Shown here: piece after piece, positions 42,666-51,101 of the stretch
Layout of the letters: the number at the start of each line of letters is the position of its first letter
How positions within the stretch are numbered: the stretch's first letter is position 1
NCBI RefSeq assembly: GCF_022206305.1
Contig: NZ_JAKOIW010000005.1
Coordinates: 186,001-250,000, forward strand
Reading direction: 5' to 3'
DNA length: 64,000 bases
Origin: Gordonia sp. 'Campus'
GTDB taxonomy: Bacteria; Actinomycetota; Actinomycetes; Mycobacteriales; Mycobacteriaceae
The notes under the pieces: generated by a model
Told to the model about the DNA's origin: nothing
The model's input: the letters and a program-made list of their open reading frames with translations, nothing else
Databases searched by the model: none
Program-made: the position numbers and the translations under genes

Positions 42666-43322
42666 CTACTTCAGGCCGGATGGGACGGTCGTGCCGTTGA
42701 CGGTCACGGTCACCTCGCCCGTCGATGTGTTCTCGGTGATCCTGCCGTGCTCGAAGGTCCCCACCTCGAGGTCGCCGTCGATTGTCACGTCACTCGTGGG
42801 AACTCCCAGAGGTCCGGCCGAACCGTTGGTGCCGGTGAGCAAGGGGACCCCGTCCGGCCCGCGCTCGGTGTTCCACGCGTCGCGGATCTTGCCGGAGGTC
42901 ATGATGTACGCGGGCGTTCCGGCGGCGCTGTTCTTCGCGATGATCACTCCACCGCGGAACTGTTGGTACACAACGCCACTCTCGCGAGTCCCGGCATTGT
43001 GATCCCCGGTCAGCGGCTTGCCCAGGGCTTTCCGTTGTGCCTCCGTCGCCGACCCGTACTTCACCGCGATCGGACCGGTGAGGGTCACCTCCTCGTCGTC
43101 CTCGCCCATCACCGTCACCTCGGTGGGTCCGGGCGCGGCATTCTGCGCGACAGTGGAGGGGGCCGTCGTGTCGCCGGCCGGTGTAGTTGTCGTCGAAGAC
43201 CCCGTCGTCGGGGACGCTGCGGGTGAGTCGTCGGCATCTGAGGTGCCGCACCCGGCGGCGAACAGCGTGACCACGAACAATCCGGCAACGAACTCGGCGC
43301 GGCGGGAAGCCATGTGCTTCAT
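42666..43322 (-). CDS. Lipoprotein with an LGFP-like domain
   Basis: The 218-residue product has a lipoprotein signal (lipobox FAAGC, Cys about residue 25), a Thr/Ser/Pro-rich linker (PAASPTTGSSTTTT) and a domain with LGFP-repeat character: GPIAVKYGSATEAQRKALGK, then VVYQQFRGGVIIAKN and GSAGPLGVPTSDV. LGFP repeats occur in cell-wall proteins of mycolic-acid bacteria and are thought to bind the wall or its enzymes. ATG 43322 has AGGGTG six bases upstream; ATG 43313 is an alternative. It is followed after 3 nt by the lipoprotein hydrolase, giving a two-gene surface-lipoprotein unit. Confidence 0.8.
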   Translation of the reverse strand: MKHMASRRAEFVAGLFVVTLFAAGCGTSDADDSPAASPTTGSSTTTTPAGDTTAPSTVAQNAAPGPTEVTVMGEDDEEVTLTGPIAVKYGSATEAQRKALGKPLTGDHNAGTRESGVVYQQFRGGVIIAKNSAAGTPAYIMTSGKIRDAWNTERGPDGVPLLTGTNGSAGPLGVPTSDVTIDGDLEVGTFEHGRITENTSTGEVTVTVNGTTVPSGLK

Positions 43323-43354
43323 GTGGTCACCCTAACGGTGAACGGCAGGTGTGC

Positions 43355-44293
43355 TCACCCGTGCCGACGGCGATACTCACGCGCGGCACCCGGATGCAAG
43401 GGGATGGGGCCGGTGAGGATCAATGACTGCGCGTCGAGGAACTGACTGCCGATCGCCTGCGACGGCACGAGGTGTGCGGACTCGTCGAGGAGTAGATCGA
43501 CGACGGCCGCGGCGGTCTCGTCCGGCACGTCCCGACGGGCGAGCAGCAGGTTCGCGACCCCGACGGTGGTGACCGCCGGGTGTCGGCCGTAGATGTCGGC
43601 CGGGATGCGTACGGGCTCGTACGCCGGCCCGTACTCCCGTCGTAAGGCCGCCACGACACCACCGAGATCGAGGAGGGCGATCGGCACGCGCAGGTCGGTG
43701 AATGCCGGGGTCGGCAGACCACCCGCCCACATGACGGCATCAACCGCTCCCGCGGCGAGCGCCGAGCCGGCGTCCCGCATGGTCTGGCGAACCGGCCGGA
43801 TGTCGCGGGCGGCATCGAGGCCGGCCGCGACGAGCACCCGCTCGGAGAGTCCCGCGGCACCGGAACCCGGCGCGCCGACACTCACCACCCGTCCGCGCAG
43901 ATCGGCGATCGTCGCGATGCCGGAATCTGCGCGGACGGCCACCTGGAAGTAGTTCTCGTACACGCAACCGAGGGCGGTCAGTTGTGGAATCGCACGTTCG
44001 ATGGCCGTGTCACTGAGGCTCATGGCCAGGTCAGCGGAACCCTCCGCCAGCGCGTCGAGGTTCTCGGCCGAGCCGCCGGACCGACGCGGGCGGATCGGCG
44101 GCGCGCCCGACCGGTCGGCCGCCGCGGCGAGCAGTCCGGCGAACTCCCAGAAGAACCCGCCCGACTCGCCCGCGGCCAGGCGGACCGGCGCCCCGCGCTC
44201 GGTCCCACACGCGGACACCAGGAGCAGCGCGCCCAGGCCGGTGGTTCCGCGGAGCATGGTCCGCCGGTCCACCGACCCGCGCGCGAACGACAT
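43355..44293 (-). CDS. TAXI-family solute-binding protein
   Basis: The 312-residue product has a signal region (DRRTMLRGTTGLGALLLVSAC) that combines a Tat-like RR start and a lipobox-like SAC, followed by the TRAP-associated extracytoplasmic immunogenic (TAXI) fold: RLAAGESGGFFWEFAGLLA, RRSGGSAENLDALAEGSADLA and VVSVGAPGSGAAGLSERVL. TAXI proteins normally feed a TRAP membrane subunit, but none lies here. Instead it follows an MFS carrier by 9 nt and a two-component system on the same strand. It could serve as ligand sensor for the kinase or as binding partner of a carrier encoded elsewhere. Confidence 0.85.
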   Translation of the reverse strand: MSFARGSVDRRTMLRGTTGLGALLLVSACGTERGAPVRLAAGESGGFFWEFAGLLAAAADRSGAPPIRPRRSGGSAENLDALAEGSADLAMSLSDTAIERAIPQLTALGCVYENYFQVAVRADSGIATIADLRGRVVSVGAPGSGAAGLSERVLVAAGLDAARDIRPVRQTMRDAGSALAAGAVDAVMWAGGLPTPAFTDLRVPIALLDLGGVVAALRREYGPAYEPVRIPADIYGRHPAVTTVGVANLLLARRDVPDETAAAVVDLLLDESAHLVPSQAIGSQFLDAQSLILTGPIPLHPGAAREYRRRHG

Positions 44294-44302
44294 GGTGCCA
44301 CC

Positions 44303-45694
44303 TTAGGCCCGTCGCGCGCCGACCCCTGCGTCGAGGAAGGCCCGCCCCTGCTCGCGATCGAGCGGCGTCTCCGCCTTGTTGCGCAGGACGAAGATGTACA
44401 CCATCAACGACACCGCGATCACGATCGTGACGTAGGCGATGAACCACGGGACATGACCGCCGTTCTTCGCCGCCTGGTAGATCAGCGGTGCGGTGCCGCC
44501 GAACGCCGAGTTCGCGAGCGCGTAACCCAGACCCACTCCCAGCGCGCGGACGTGCGAGGGGAACAGTTCCGCCTTCACGATCGCGTTGATCGAGGTGTAG
44601 CCGGTGAGGATCACGTAGCCGACGGCGAGCAGGGTCAACGACGTTGCCACCGAGGTCGTCTGGGGCAGGTAGGTGATCAGGACGTAGGTGTACAGGACAC
44701 CGCCGACGCCGAAGAAGATGAGGACGGGTTTGCGTCCGACCTTGTCGCTGATCATTCCGCCGATCGGCTGCAACACCATCAGGAACACCAGTCCGATGAG
44801 GTTGATCCAGGTCCCGGTGCGACCGTGGTCCTCGTAGGCGGTCTTGACGATCGCCGGAGCGTTGACGCTGTAGGTGTAGAAGGCGATGGTGCCGCCGATC
44901 GTGACCAGGAAGCAGACCAGCAGGGGACGCCAATAGTTCACGACGAGTTCGCGAATCGATCCGGACTCGGAGTCGGCCCCGCTGCGCACGGCCTCCAACT
45001 GCTCCGGTGTGAGGGACTCGTCCATGCTGCGTCGCAACCAGAAGACGACCACCGCGGCCACGCCGCCGATGAGAAACGCGATGCGCCAACCGAAGTCGGA
45101 GATCTGCTCTTTGTCGAGGAACACCTGCATCACCAGCAGGGTGAGCTGTGCCAGCACGTGTCCGCCGATCAGCGTGACGTACTGGAACGACGAGAAGAAG
45201 CCGCGACGCTCACGGGTGGCCGCCTCGGACATGTAGGTGGCCGACGCGCCGTACTCGCCTCCGGTGGCGAATCCCTGCACCAGACGACAGAGCACCAGGA
45301 CGACCGCCGCCCACACGCCGATCGATTCGCGACCCGGTGTGAGCGCGATGACCAGGGAGCACGCCGCCATCAGCGACACACTGAAGGTCAGCGCCGCCCG
45401 TCGGCCCCGACGGTCGGCGTACCGGCCGAAGAACCAGGAGCCGACCGGCCGCATCAGGAAGGTGACGGCGAAGATGGCGTACACGTAGACAGTCGAGTTC
45501 TTGTCGGCCGAGTCGAAGAACTGGCTCTCGAAGTACGTCGCGAACACCGTGTAGACGTAGACGTCGTACCACTCGACGAGGTTGCCGGAGGACCCGCGCA
45601 GGGTGTTGAGCACGGCACGGCGCGTCGCCGCGGCCGACGAGGTCGGCGGTGCGCTCCGGGCGTCCGCGGGCTGCCGGGTGGGCGAGTCGGTCAT
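44303..45694 (-). CDS. MFS transporter, metabolite:H+ symporter family
   Basis: The 463-residue product has twelve predicted membrane segments and the MHS-subfamily wording: SSGNLVEWYDVYVYTVFATY at the start, RPVGSWFFGRYADRRGRRAA for the helix 2-3 loop motif, and QGFATGGEYGASATYMSEA. This subfamily carries citrate, 2-oxoglutarate, proline/betaine or similar acids with protons. It is preceded by a sensor kinase and response regulator (115-nt gap) and followed by a TAXI binding protein (9 nt), so the four genes probably make one acid-responsive uptake system. A CRP-type box lies 61 nt upstream of its start. Confidence 0.9.
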   Translation of the reverse strand: MTDSPTRQPADARSAPPTSSAAATRRAVLNTLRGSSGNLVEWYDVYVYTVFATYFESQFFDSADKNSTVYVYAIFAVTFLMRPVGSWFFGRYADRRGRRAALTFSVSLMAACSLVIALTPGRESIGVWAAVVLVLCRLVQGFATGGEYGASATYMSEAATRERRGFFSSFQYVTLIGGHVLAQLTLLVMQVFLDKEQISDFGWRIAFLIGGVAAVVVFWLRRSMDESLTPEQLEAVRSGADSESGSIRELVVNYWRPLLVCFLVTIGGTIAFYTYSVNAPAIVKTAYEDHGRTGTWINLIGLVFLMVLQPIGGMISDKVGRKPVLIFFGVGGVLYTYVLITYLPQTTSVATSLTLLAVGYVILTGYTSINAIVKAELFPSHVRALGVGLGYALANSAFGGTAPLIYQAAKNGGHVPWFIAYVTIVIAVSLMVYIFVLRNKAETPLDREQGRAFLDAGVGARRA

Positions 45695-45754
45695 CGGGCT
45701 CCTCCAGATCGTCGAACGTGCACCCGACCCGGTCCGGCGTCGGTGCCCCTAACA

Positions 45755-45772
45755 CTGTGAACGCAGTCACAG
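45755..45772. promoter_or_regulatory. CRP/GlxR-type binding site
   Basis: CTGTGAACGCAGTCACAG matches TGTGA-N6-TCACA exactly, with an extra C/G pair. It is 61-78 nt upstream of the MFS start in the 115-nt spacer after the sensor kinase. CTAACACT occurs twice in the same spacer (near 45749 and 45799). Confidence 0.7.
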
Positions 45773-45809
45773 GCGAAACGGAAGCCGATCGACGTTTCCT
45801 AACACTCCC

Positions 45810-47252
45810 TTAGGAGAGGTCCTGCACGTCGACGTCCGCCGCCGGGATCCAGAGGTCCACCCGCAGTCCCGTGGGGCGTCCGGCAGTCACCCTCAGCTCG
45901 CCACCGGCCGCGTCGACGAGGGCCGCGGCGATGGACAATCCGAGTCCGGACCCGGGGACGCCGCCGGTCGACGCGCGGAAGAACCGCTCCGTGACGCGCG
46001 GCATCTCGGCGTCCGTCACGCCGCGGCCGGTGTCGGCGACCCAGACCCGGATCCGTGCGCCCTCGGACCGACAGCCCAACTCCACGTGGGCACCTGCCCC
46101 GGCGTGGTTGACCGCGTTGCTCATCAGGGCGTCCATCACCCGGATGAGATCGTCCTCGTCGAGCGCGGCGATCACCGACCGCGGCCGGGGCGAGACGATC
46201 GACGCCGACAGCCCGGCATCCACGAGCGCATCCGCCCAGAAGTCGTGCCGTTCGACCAGTACGGCGGCGACGTCGCAGACCCCCGTGGTGGAGCCGGCGG
46301 GCCGCGACTCGGCGGTGGCCAGGACGAGCAGGTCGTCGACGATCCGGTCGAGCCGATCGATCTCCACGATGGTCTTCTCATGTGATTCGAGCGAGCGGCC
46401 GGTCAATCCGAGCCCGAGGGTGTCGAGACGAAACCGCACGGCCGCGAGCGGATTACGAAGTGCGTGCGCGGTGTCGGCCACCAAGCGGCGCTGGGCGCCG
46501 GTGGCGTTCTCGACGTCGTCCGCCATCGCATCGAAGATCCGGGACAGCTCGCGGACCTCCGGCGGGCCGGTGTGCCGGTGATCGGGCGGTCCGCCCAGGG
46601 TCGTTCCGCTCGCTGCCGTCCCAGTCGGTGTCGGACCGCCGTCGATGATCGAGGCGCGCAGTGATCGCACCCGTGCCGTCAACGCGGTGAGTGGGCGAAC
46701 CGTCCACCGCGACAACGCAACCGCGATGAGGGAACCGATCACGAGCATCGCGAGGGCTCCGCCGGTGATCACGGCCCACGTCCTGCCGACATCGCGTGTC
46801 GCCGCCGCCGTCGACGCCTCGATGACGACCGCACCATCGACCTGGGTGCCCGTACCGATCGGCATGGCCACCAATACCGATTCAGGCGACCAGGGTGTCA
46901 GTCCCGACGCGATCCGGGTGCGCTGGTTGCGCAATGCCCCGGACACGGCCTCGGCGACCTCCGGTGACCGGGCCGAGAGGCCGGCCGAGGCGCGGGTCTT
47001 GCCGGCTCGGTCGACCACCAGGACACCTTCGTCGTAGAGATCGCGATAGCGTTCGACGGCCCGCTGCAACTCGGTGCCCCGCATCTCCGGTTCCCGATCG
47101 GCGAGGTCGGCGAAGTAGATCGCGGACGCGGTCCGGCTTTCGGTGAACCGTTGCAGCCGTTCGCGACTCACGGTCGTCGCGAGGGGGACCGCCAGGCCGA
47201 GGACCACGATCGCCGAGTAGGCGACCAGCACGAGCAGCACGCGCCGCCACAC
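45810..47252 (-). CDS. Sensor histidine kinase
   Basis: The 480-residue product has two membrane segments (about 5-27 and 160-182) enclosing an extracytoplasmic sensor domain of some 130 residues, a HAMP region after SRWTVRPLTALTARVR, and a kinase core. The phosphoacceptor is His263 in ADTAHALRNPLAAVRF; N-box NAVNHAG, G1-type DTGRGV and G2 GSGLGLSIA follow. A low-complexity loop (GPTPTGTAASGTTLGGPPD) sits between HAMP and H-box. It follows its response regulator by 3 nt. With the MFS and TAXI genes downstream, the likely signal is a carboxylate, as in other carboxylate-sensing two-component systems. Confidence 0.92.
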   Translation of the reverse strand: MWRRVLLVLVAYSAIVVLGLAVPLATTVSRERLQRFTESRTASAIYFADLADREPEMRGTELQRAVERYRDLYDEGVLVVDRAGKTRASAGLSARSPEVAEAVSGALRNQRTRIASGLTPWSPESVLVAMPIGTGTQVDGAVVIEASTAAATRDVGRTWAVITGGALAMLVIGSLIAVALSRWTVRPLTALTARVRSLRASIIDGGPTPTGTAASGTTLGGPPDHRHTGPPEVRELSRIFDAMADDVENATGAQRRLVADTAHALRNPLAAVRFRLDTLGLGLTGRSLESHEKTIVEIDRLDRIVDDLLVLATAESRPAGSTTGVCDVAAVLVERHDFWADALVDAGLSASIVSPRPRSVIAALDEDDLIRVMDALMSNAVNHAGAGAHVELGCRSEGARIRVWVADTGRGVTDAEMPRVTERFFRASTGGVPGSGLGLSIAAALVDAAGGELRVTAGRPTGLRVDLWIPAADVDVQDLS

Positions 47253-47255
47253 CGT

Positions 47256-47918
47256 TCAGGAACCCCACCGGTAGCCGAACCCGCGGATCGTCTCGATCAC
47301 ACCCGGCCTGCCGAGCTTCGCCCGGAGTGCGGTCATGTGGACGTCGAGGCTACGGGAGATCGCGACATGGGCGTCGCCCCAGATCGCATCCATCAACTGT
47401 TCGCGGCTGACCGCCTCGCCGCGCCGCGCGACGAGGTGCGCGAGGAGTTCGAACTCCTTCGGGGTCAGGGCCACGTCGGCACCGTCCACGGTGACCAGTC
47501 GCGCATCGAGGTCGACCACGATGTCGCCGGTCGCGATCCGTCGCTCTGCGAAGGCAGGCGCATCGGCGACGCGACGGCGGGCGGCCACCTCCAGACGCGC
47601 CATCAGCTCTCCCAGCCGCGCCGGCTTGACCACATAGTCGTCGGCACCCGCCCGAAGTGCCCGCACCACGGATCGTTCGTCGTGCCGTGCGGTGAGCACC
47701 ACCACCGGCAGCTCGCTGACGGTCCGCAAGCGGCGCAACACGGTCAGGCCGTCGTCGTCGGGAAGGCCCAGGTCCAGAAGTGCGAGGTCGACATCGCGAT
47801 GACCGAGTAGGAGATCGGCGCCGCGCCGCATCCGGCGGGGCTCGTGACCGACCTCGGTCAGGGCGTCCACGAGCGCATCACCGACCCCGTCGTCGTCCTC
47901 CACCACCGCGATACGCAT
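47256..47918 (-). CDS. OmpR-family response regulator
   Basis: The 220-residue product has a receiver domain (acidic pair EDDD at residues 7-10, phosphoacceptor Asp49 in LALLDLGLPD, conserved Lys in VVKPA) and a C-terminal winged helix (DVALTPKEFELLAHLVARRG, GRPGVIETIRGFGYRWG). ATG 47918 is taken; a GTG three codons upstream (47927) is equally open. It is the first gene of the two-component system and is followed by its kinase at 3 nt. Its target is probably the MFS/TAXI pair downstream. Confidence 0.94.
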   Translation of the reverse strand: MRIAVVEDDDGVGDALVDALTEVGHEPRRMRRGADLLLGHRDVDLALLDLGLPDDDGLTVLRRLRTVSELPVVVLTARHDERSVVRALRAGADDYVVKPARLGELMARLEVAARRRVADAPAFAERRIATGDIVVDLDARLVTVDGADVALTPKEFELLAHLVARRGEAVSREQLMDAIWGDAHVAISRSLDVHMTALRAKLGRPGVIETIRGFGYRWGS

Positions 47919-47954
47919 CGCGTCCACGGTACGACAGGGACGGGAGCGGGCCCG

Positions 47955-48770
47955 TCAGAGCACGATCTGTCGGTTCACGTCCTTGTAGAGCAGGTATCGG
48001 AAGTTCGACGGTCCGCCCGCGTAGCAGGCCTGCGGGCAGAACGCGCGCAGCGACATGTAGTCGCCCTCCTGGACCTCCACCCAGTCCTCGTTGAGCCGGT
48101 AGACGGCCTTGCCCTCCAGGACGTACAGGCCGTGCTCCATCACGTGGGTCTCGGCGAACGGGATCGACGCCCCGGGCTCGAAGGTGACGACGTTGACGTG
48201 CATGTCGTACGCGAGGTCCTGCGGATCGAGCATTCGCGTTGTGCGCCAGGCCCCGTCGGTGTCGGGCATCGGCGAGGGCTCGATGTCGCGCTCGTTGCCG
48301 AACTTCGGGGCGGGCTCATGACCGGCGATGGGCTGGTAGCGCTTGCGGATCCAGTGGAAGGACGCGGGGGCGTCGCCCCGGTTGTGCGCCGACCACGGGG
48401 TGCCCGCCGGCAGATAACCGAAGCCGCCCTCTGTCAGGACGTGGTCGGAGTCCGCGACCGTGACGGTCAGTTCGCCGGAGGTGACGAAGAGGAAACCCTC
48501 GACCTCCGACTGTGGTTCCGGCGCTTGCGAACCGCCGCCCGGGGCGACCTCCATGATCGTCTGGGCGAATGTCTGGGCGCCGCCGGGAACCGGGCGGTTG
48601 AGGACCCAGGCGCGGGTGTCGGTCCACTCGGGGAACACCGACGTGACGATGTCGCGGAGTACACCACGCGGGATCACCGTGTACGCCTCGGTGACCACCG
48701 CGCGGTCGGTGAGCAGATCGGTCTGCGGCGGCAGTCCGCCGGTGGGGCTGTAGTACGGCGACGCGGTCAT
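47955..48770 (-). CDS. (S)-ureidoglycine aminohydrolase
   Basis: The 271-residue product is a bicupin with the sequence of ureidoglycine aminohydrolases: VPGGAQTFAQTIMEVAPGGG and SEVEGFLFVTSGELTV in cupin 1, and THVMEHGLYVLEGKAVYRL in cupin 2 with the Mn-binding His/Glu set, ending DYMSLRAFCPQACYAGGPSNFRYLLYKD. It converts (S)-ureidoglycine to (S)-ureidoglycolate and ammonia in allantoin degradation. ATG 48770 is chosen for the AGGA seven bases before it; ATG 48806 lacks one. It is 56 nt downstream of the DUF6986 gene on the same strand, opposite an IclR regulator, and is functionally linked to allantoinase at 20 kb. Confidence 0.93.
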   Translation of the reverse strand: MTASPYYSPTGGLPPQTDLLTDRAVVTEAYTVIPRGVLRDIVTSVFPEWTDTRAWVLNRPVPGGAQTFAQTIMEVAPGGGSQAPEPQSEVEGFLFVTSGELTVTVADSDHVLTEGGFGYLPAGTPWSAHNRGDAPASFHWIRKRYQPIAGHEPAPKFGNERDIEPSPMPDTDGAWRTTRMLDPQDLAYDMHVNVVTFEPGASIPFAETHVMEHGLYVLEGKAVYRLNEDWVEVQEGDYMSLRAFCPQACYAGGPSNFRYLLYKDVNRQIVL

Positions 48771-48826
48771 CGTGGTGTCCTGTTCGTCGAAGGGATGAAT
48801 GGTCATGTAGGGCTGATGGTTCGGTC

Positions 48827-50101
48827 TCAGGCGCCGGGGGCGGGCGGACGATGGAGCGCGAGCTCCCGCACCTTGGTGAGGGGGAGGTCTGTCGCGGCCT
48901 CCACCTCGTCGACGGTCAGCGCCCCGCACAGCTCGCCGCGGCGGATGAAGCCGGCGAGCGCGCGAGCCGTCGCGGGTTCGTCGAGCACCGACGATTCGAT
49001 CTGGTGCGCGTAGTTGCGCAGACGTACTGCGGCGGAACCGAACCCGTCGCGGTAGAACGCATACGTGGCCAGGAATCGGGTGACCAGTTGAGCGGGATGC
49101 AGATCCCATCCCTGGTAGAAGCCGCGTTCGAGGTGGCGGCGGACCAGTCGCGCGTGCAGGGCCCAACCGGCCTCGACGGCTTCGGCGTCCCCGACCGGGA
49201 GAATGTTCGTCGACCCGTCCGACAGGCGCACACCGGTGCCTGCCGCGGCGAGCTGCATCACGGCCTTCGCGTGGTCGGCGGCCGGGTGCTCCATCGACTG
49301 GTAGGCGGCGGCGATGCCGAGCGACGCCGAGTAGTCATAGGTCCCGTAGTGCAGCGCGGTGACCCGTCCCGCACCCGCATGGATCATCGGCGCAACGGCT
49401 GCCGTCCCGTCGGCACTCATCACCGACTGCGGTGTCTCGACCTGGATCTCGAATCCGATGCGTCCGTCCGGGAGTCCGTGAACCCGCTCGAGTTCCCGGG
49501 CCACGCTGACCATCGCGACGACCTGGTCGGTGGAGGTGACCTTCGGCAACGTGAGTGTCAACCCGGTGGGAAGCTCCCCGGCCTCGGCCAGTCCGGAGAC
49601 GAACAGGTCGAGGGTGCGTAGGCCGCGAGCTCGGACGTCGGCCTCGAAGCACTTGAAACGGATGCCGATGAACGGCGGCGAGGCAGCGCCGGCGTTCCCG
49701 ATGGCGGTGACCGCGACGGCCACGGCCGCGTCCTCCTCATCGTCGGACCGGACGCCGTAACCGTCCTCGAAGTCGACACGTAGATCCTCGATGGGCTCGG
49801 TGCGCAGTTTGTTCTCCACGAGGGCCGCGAGTGCGGTCGCATCCGAGTCGGTCCGGGCGACGGTCGAGCGGGCGATGGCGGCGAGGCCGCCGTGTTCGGC
49901 GGCGGCAGCGAGCGCTGCCTGCCCCCACTCCCGGGCGATCCCCGCCGAGTACCTGTCCGCCGGGACGTAGACCGTGTGGACGGGCTGCCGGCTGCCGTCG
50001 TCGCCCGGGTATCGACCCGACAGCACGGCGTCGGCCGGGGCCAAGACGGCCTCGACCTCGGCGAGAAAGGCCGCACCGAAGCGACCGGGCTGCGCACTCA
50101 C
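48827..50101 (-). CDS. DUF6986 family, HpcH/HpaI aldolase-like TIM barrel
   Basis: The 424-residue product has the PEP/pyruvate TIM-barrel character of the citrate-lyase-beta / malate-synthase group: LRVDFEDGYGVRSDDEEDA near residue 110, LTLTLPKVTSTDQVVAMVS, GFEIQVETPQSV with the conserved Glu, and HYGTYDYSAS. It is a recurrent partner of ureide-catabolism genes in actinobacteria, and here it precedes ureidoglycine aminohydrolase by 56 nt. A lyase or synthase step on glyoxylate released from ureidoglycolate would fit, but this is inference. GTG 50101 has GGGG about eight bases upstream and is preferred over GTG 50110. Confidence 0.82.
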   Translation of the reverse strand: MSAQPGRFGAAFLAEVEAVLAPADAVLSGRYPGDDGSRQPVHTVYVPADRYSAGIAREWGQAALAAAAEHGGLAAIARSTVARTDSDATALAALVENKLRTEPIEDLRVDFEDGYGVRSDDEEDAAVAVAVTAIGNAGAASPPFIGIRFKCFEADVRARGLRTLDLFVSGLAEAGELPTGLTLTLPKVTSTDQVVAMVSVARELERVHGLPDGRIGFEIQVETPQSVMSADGTAAVAPMIHAGAGRVTALHYGTYDYSASLGIAAAYQSMEHPAADHAKAVMQLAAAGTGVRLSDGSTNILPVGDAEAVEAGWALHARLVRRHLERGFYQGWDLHPAQLVTRFLATYAFYRDGFGSAAVRLRNYAHQIESSVLDEPATARALAGFIRRGELCGALTVDEVEAATDLPLTKVRELALHRPPAPGA

Positions 50102-50212
50102 GACAGGCACCCCTCATCGATTGATGGAAAAGTAATTCCGCAGAGCGGAGTTTACTGTAGGAACGGTGCCAGCCACCAGTCCTGAGCTGCGACGGCGTCT
50201 GATTGTGGTTTC

Positions 50213-50236
50213 ACATCACGGAACGTAGCGTGATGT
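50213..50236. promoter_or_regulatory. Candidate IclR operator in the DUF6986/IclR spacer
   Basis: ACATCACG (50213-50220) and CGTGATGT (50229-50236) form perfect 8-bp arms around GAACGTAG. CACATCACGGAACG in its left part recurs at 21334-21347 before the NCS1 permease. A second small palindrome, CCGC-AGA-GCGG, lies near 50142 on the DUF6986 side. Confidence 0.7.
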
Positions 50237-50291
50237 CGGACTGTGGAGTGCTGAGAAGTCTGTCGAGAAACGTTGCGACGGGGAGGTGGCG

Positions 50292-51053
50292 ATGGCGGGG
50301 AGCTCGGGCGGAGTGCAATCGGTCGAGCGCGCGTTCGAGCTGATGGAGCTCATCGGACGCGCCGGTGGCGAATGCTCTCTCAGCCACCTGTCCGCGGAGT
50401 CACCGTTGCCGCCGCCAACCATCCACCGGTTGCTGCGGACGCTCGTGGGCATCGGGTACGTCCGGCAGCTCCCCAACCGGTCCTACGCGCTGGGTCCCCG
50501 GCTGATACGACTCGGTGAGGTCGCCAACCGTCAACTCGGGGCGGTGGCCGCGCCCGTACTCGGCTCCCTGGTCGCCGAACTCAGTGAGACCGCAAGTCTC
50601 GCGGTACTCGACGGCGACATGGTCATCTACGTGGCGCAGGTCCCGTCACCGCACAGCATGCGCACCAACAACGAGGTCGGACGTCGGGTCACCATGCACA
50701 ACACCGCCGTCGGCAAGGCCGTGCTGGCCGAGCTCGACGACGCGCGAATCCTGAAGCACGTGACCCAGGCCGGGCTGACCGCTGCCACCGAGTGGAGCGT
50801 CACGTCCCTCTCCGGAGTGTTCGCCGCCGTCGAGCAGGTGCGCGCAGACGGCGTCGCCACCGACGAGCAAGAACACGAGGTGGGCGTCTGTGGCATGGCC
50901 GTCGCCGTCCCCGGAGCCCCGACACCGATGGCCGTCGGCATCTCCGGGCCGGTCGCCCGATTCGACGACGATCTACGCGACCGCGCCGTCAAGGCACTGC
51001 GCGCCGCTGCCGAGACCGTCTCCGAAGCGCTCATCGGTTCCCGGGAGTCCTAG
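50292..51053 (+). CDS. IclR-family regulator, probable ureide-pathway repressor
   Basis: The 253-residue product has an N-terminal winged helix (GVQSVERAFELMELIGRAGG, then CSLSHLSAESPLPPPTIHRLLRTL) and the C-terminal IclR effector domain (VGRRVTMHNTAVGKAVLAEL, then VGVCGMAVAVPGAPTPMAVG). GGGAGG five bases before ATG 50292 supports the start; GTG 50286 is embedded in that site. It is divergent from DUF6986 and ureidoglycine aminohydrolase. Sequence and position resemble AllR-like regulators that repress allantoin genes until glyoxylate or allantoate accumulates. The shared operator sequence 29 kb away suggests it also controls the allantoinase/permease locus. Confidence 0.9.
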   Translation: MAGSSGGVQSVERAFELMELIGRAGGECSLSHLSAESPLPPPTIHRLLRTLVGIGYVRQLPNRSYALGPRLIRLGEVANRQLGAVAAPVLGSLVAELSETASLAVLDGDMVIYVAQVPSPHSMRTNNEVGRRVTMHNTAVGKAVLAELDDARILKHVTQAGLTAATEWSVTSLSGVFAAVEQVRADGVATDEQEHEVGVCGMAVAVPGAPTPMAVGISGPVARFDDDLRDRAVKALRAAAETVSEALIGSRES

Positions 51054-51074
51054 CTCCCGGCGCGGTGTCGATTT

Positions 51075-51099
51075 CGCCCGCTCGCTCCGCTCCCGGCGC
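51075..51099. repeat. Third, inverted copy of the 231-296 repeat
   Basis: On the minus strand 24 consecutive bases here are identical to the core of the 30-bp repeat at 231-260 and 267-296. A partial copy, GCTCCCGGCGCG, precedes it at about 51054. The element occupies the 48-nt spacer between convergent IclR and Rieske-flavoprotein genes. Confidence 0.85.
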
Positions 51100-51101
51100 G
51101 A

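Noticed and set aside
43982-45760. A 592-codon plus-strand frame.
   Set aside because: It is antisense to the MFS and TAXI genes, which have clear motifs and signal or membrane segments. The antisense product lacks recognisable domains.
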